A stretch of DNA of 44,419 bases from positions 1-44,419 of the forward strand of contig JAKPGL010000232.1 of NCBI GenBank assembly GCA_029550925.1. Direction: 5' to 3'. Shown in pieces: positions 43,745-44,419 of this stretch. This DNA comes from Planctomycetota bacterium. GTDB lineage: Bacteria; Planctomycetota; Planctomycetia; Pirellulales; Thermoguttaceae. The notes beneath the pieces are model-generated. The model worked only from the letters and a program-made list of their open reading frames with translations. It had not been told where the DNA came from and searched no databases. A program made the position numbers and the translations under genes. Positions within the stretch are counted from its first letter, which is position 1. Every line of letters starts with the position of its first letter.

Positions 43745-44419
43745 CTAGCTAAACGCTTTGATTACTTTCACCAAGGCGGCGCCGATCTGTTTCATGTCTT
43801 CTTCTTCGAAGGTGGGATAGGCGAAACAGGTGAAGGTGTGCGACTCGTGCCAGCGGGCGTTGGGCACTTCCACTTTCGAGTAATCGACGCTTTCCGGATC
43901 GGCGTATTCTTTGGAGGTGAAGGGAAAACCAGAGCGGCCAAAACCGCGATGCTCCCGGTAGGCCTTTTCCGTGTGGCACTGGGGCCAGAAGACCTTCCAG
44001 ACCGGAGCGCCCTCGGCGATGGCCGCATCCACGAATTGCTGGATCGTGCAGCCCATGTTTTCAATATCGAGCGAGAAGGCCAGCACATAGAAGCCGTTGC
44101 GCCGCTCCGGCGTGTCGATCGGCATGTATTTGATTTTCTCACCGACATGTTCGCCGAGGATGTCCATCAGGATATGGGCGTTTCGGCGTCGGCGGGGCAT
44201 GTTCCAGGAGTCCATGCGGGCCAGTTCCGCCCGGCCAATGGCCGACTGCATCTCGGTCATCCGGTAATTCCAGCCCAAACGGTTATGGATATAAGGCAAC
44301 TTCTGCTCCAGGGCCAACAGGTTCAACCGTTCTTTCACGTCGTAGCCGTGGTCCCGGAAACTGCGGGCTTCCCAAGCCAGGTCTTCGTCGTCGGTAGTTA
44401 CCATGCCGCCTTCGCCGCC
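43745..44419 (-). CDS. DegT/DnrJ/EryC1/StrS aminotransferase, N-terminus beyond window
   Basis: The frame runs off the right edge; the upstream codons read GGEGG before the ATG at 44404, which matches the GxGGxxxT loop after the PLP lysine of DegT enzymes. So the start and the lysine itself lie outside. The visible 224 residues show HGYDVKERLN, RLGWNYRMTEMQSAIGRAELARMD (dimer-interface segment of the family) and a normal C-terminal domain ending in FPFTSKEYADPES and FAYPTFEEEDMKQIGAALVKV. It differs from both other DegT proteins of the window. Its neighbours on the right would show its role. Confidence 0.85.
   Translation of the reverse strand, partial: GGEGGMVTTDDEDLAWEARSFRDHGYDVKERLNLLALEQKLPYIHNRLGWNYRMTEMQSAIGRAELARMDSWNMPRRRRNAHILMDILGEHVGEKIKYMPIDTPERRNGFYVLAFSLDIENMGCTIQQFVDAAIAEGAPVWKVFWPQCHTEKAYREHRGFGRSGFPFTSKEYADPESVDYSKVEVPNARWHESHTFTCFAYPTFEEEDMKQIGAALVKVIKAFS

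Overview
The window looks like a chromosomal piece of a planctomycete, probably near the Pirellulales. The reasons are several sulfatase domains, twin-arginine (Tat) exported Gfo/Idh/MocA oxidoreductases, PQQ-type and NHL beta-propellers, polyferredoxins, a high-GC background and large intergenic gaps. The lineage call is inference; no rRNA, tRNA, CRISPR array or autonomous insertion sequence was seen.

Layout. (1) 1-1890, rightward: the end of a membrane cytochrome c protein and a partner membrane protein, probably a bd-superfamily-like oxidase. (2) 2051-4492, leftward: the translation set rpmE-prfA-prmC (ribosomal protein bL31, release factor 1, and the methyltransferase that modifies release factors), behind a hairpin-rich leader. 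(3) 4955-8752: a Tat-exported Gfo/Idh/MocA protein, divergent from a GT-C (ArnT/PMT-like) glycosyltransferase. (4) 8876-28736, leftward: a roughly 20 kb surface-polysaccharide locus. In transcription order it holds wbpD-wbpE-wbpA-wbpB-wbpI-like genes (route to UDP-2,3-diacetamido-mannuronate), a Wzx flippase, a Wzy polymerase, a membrane-anchored glucuronyl-C5-epimerase-family protein, two GT4 glycosyltransferases, a methyltransferase, a PglC/WcaJ-type initiating phosphoglycosyl transferase, a TPP-dependent E1 alpha/beta pair without E2 or E3, a DegT aminotransferase, a class I aminotransferase and another methyltransferase. (5) 28737-30083: a gene-poor stretch with repeats. (6) 30090-31776, rightward: a small membrane protein and clpX, followed by a clear terminator. 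(7) 31995-38147: a Tat-exported Gfo/Idh/MocA protein divergent from a 1545-residue secreted protein with three complete sulfatase domains in tandem. (8) 38144-43500, leftward: a putative membrane redox operon (PQQ-like propeller, NHL propeller, small Cys-rich exported protein, four-cluster Tat ferredoxin, NapH/NosR-like polyferredoxin). (9) 43745-44419: a DegT aminotransferase cut by the window edge.

How the genes may work together. The polysaccharide locus contains everything needed to make a 2,3-diamino-uronic acid nucleotide sugar, start a lipid-linked repeat unit, flip it, polymerise it and then epimerise uronic acids at polymer level in the periplasm. A Wbp pathway paired with a glucuronyl-type C5-epimerase, plus an orphan E1 pair beside a DegT aminotransferase, suggests an unusual uronate polymer whose structure cannot be read from the sequence. 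The other standout is the triple sulfatase, where all three active-site Cys-x-Pro-x-Arg motifs are intact. A family of at least four short palindromic elements (roughly 135-190 bp, imperfect terminal inverted repeats starting GTAACATTTTAG or similar) is spread through the accessory part.
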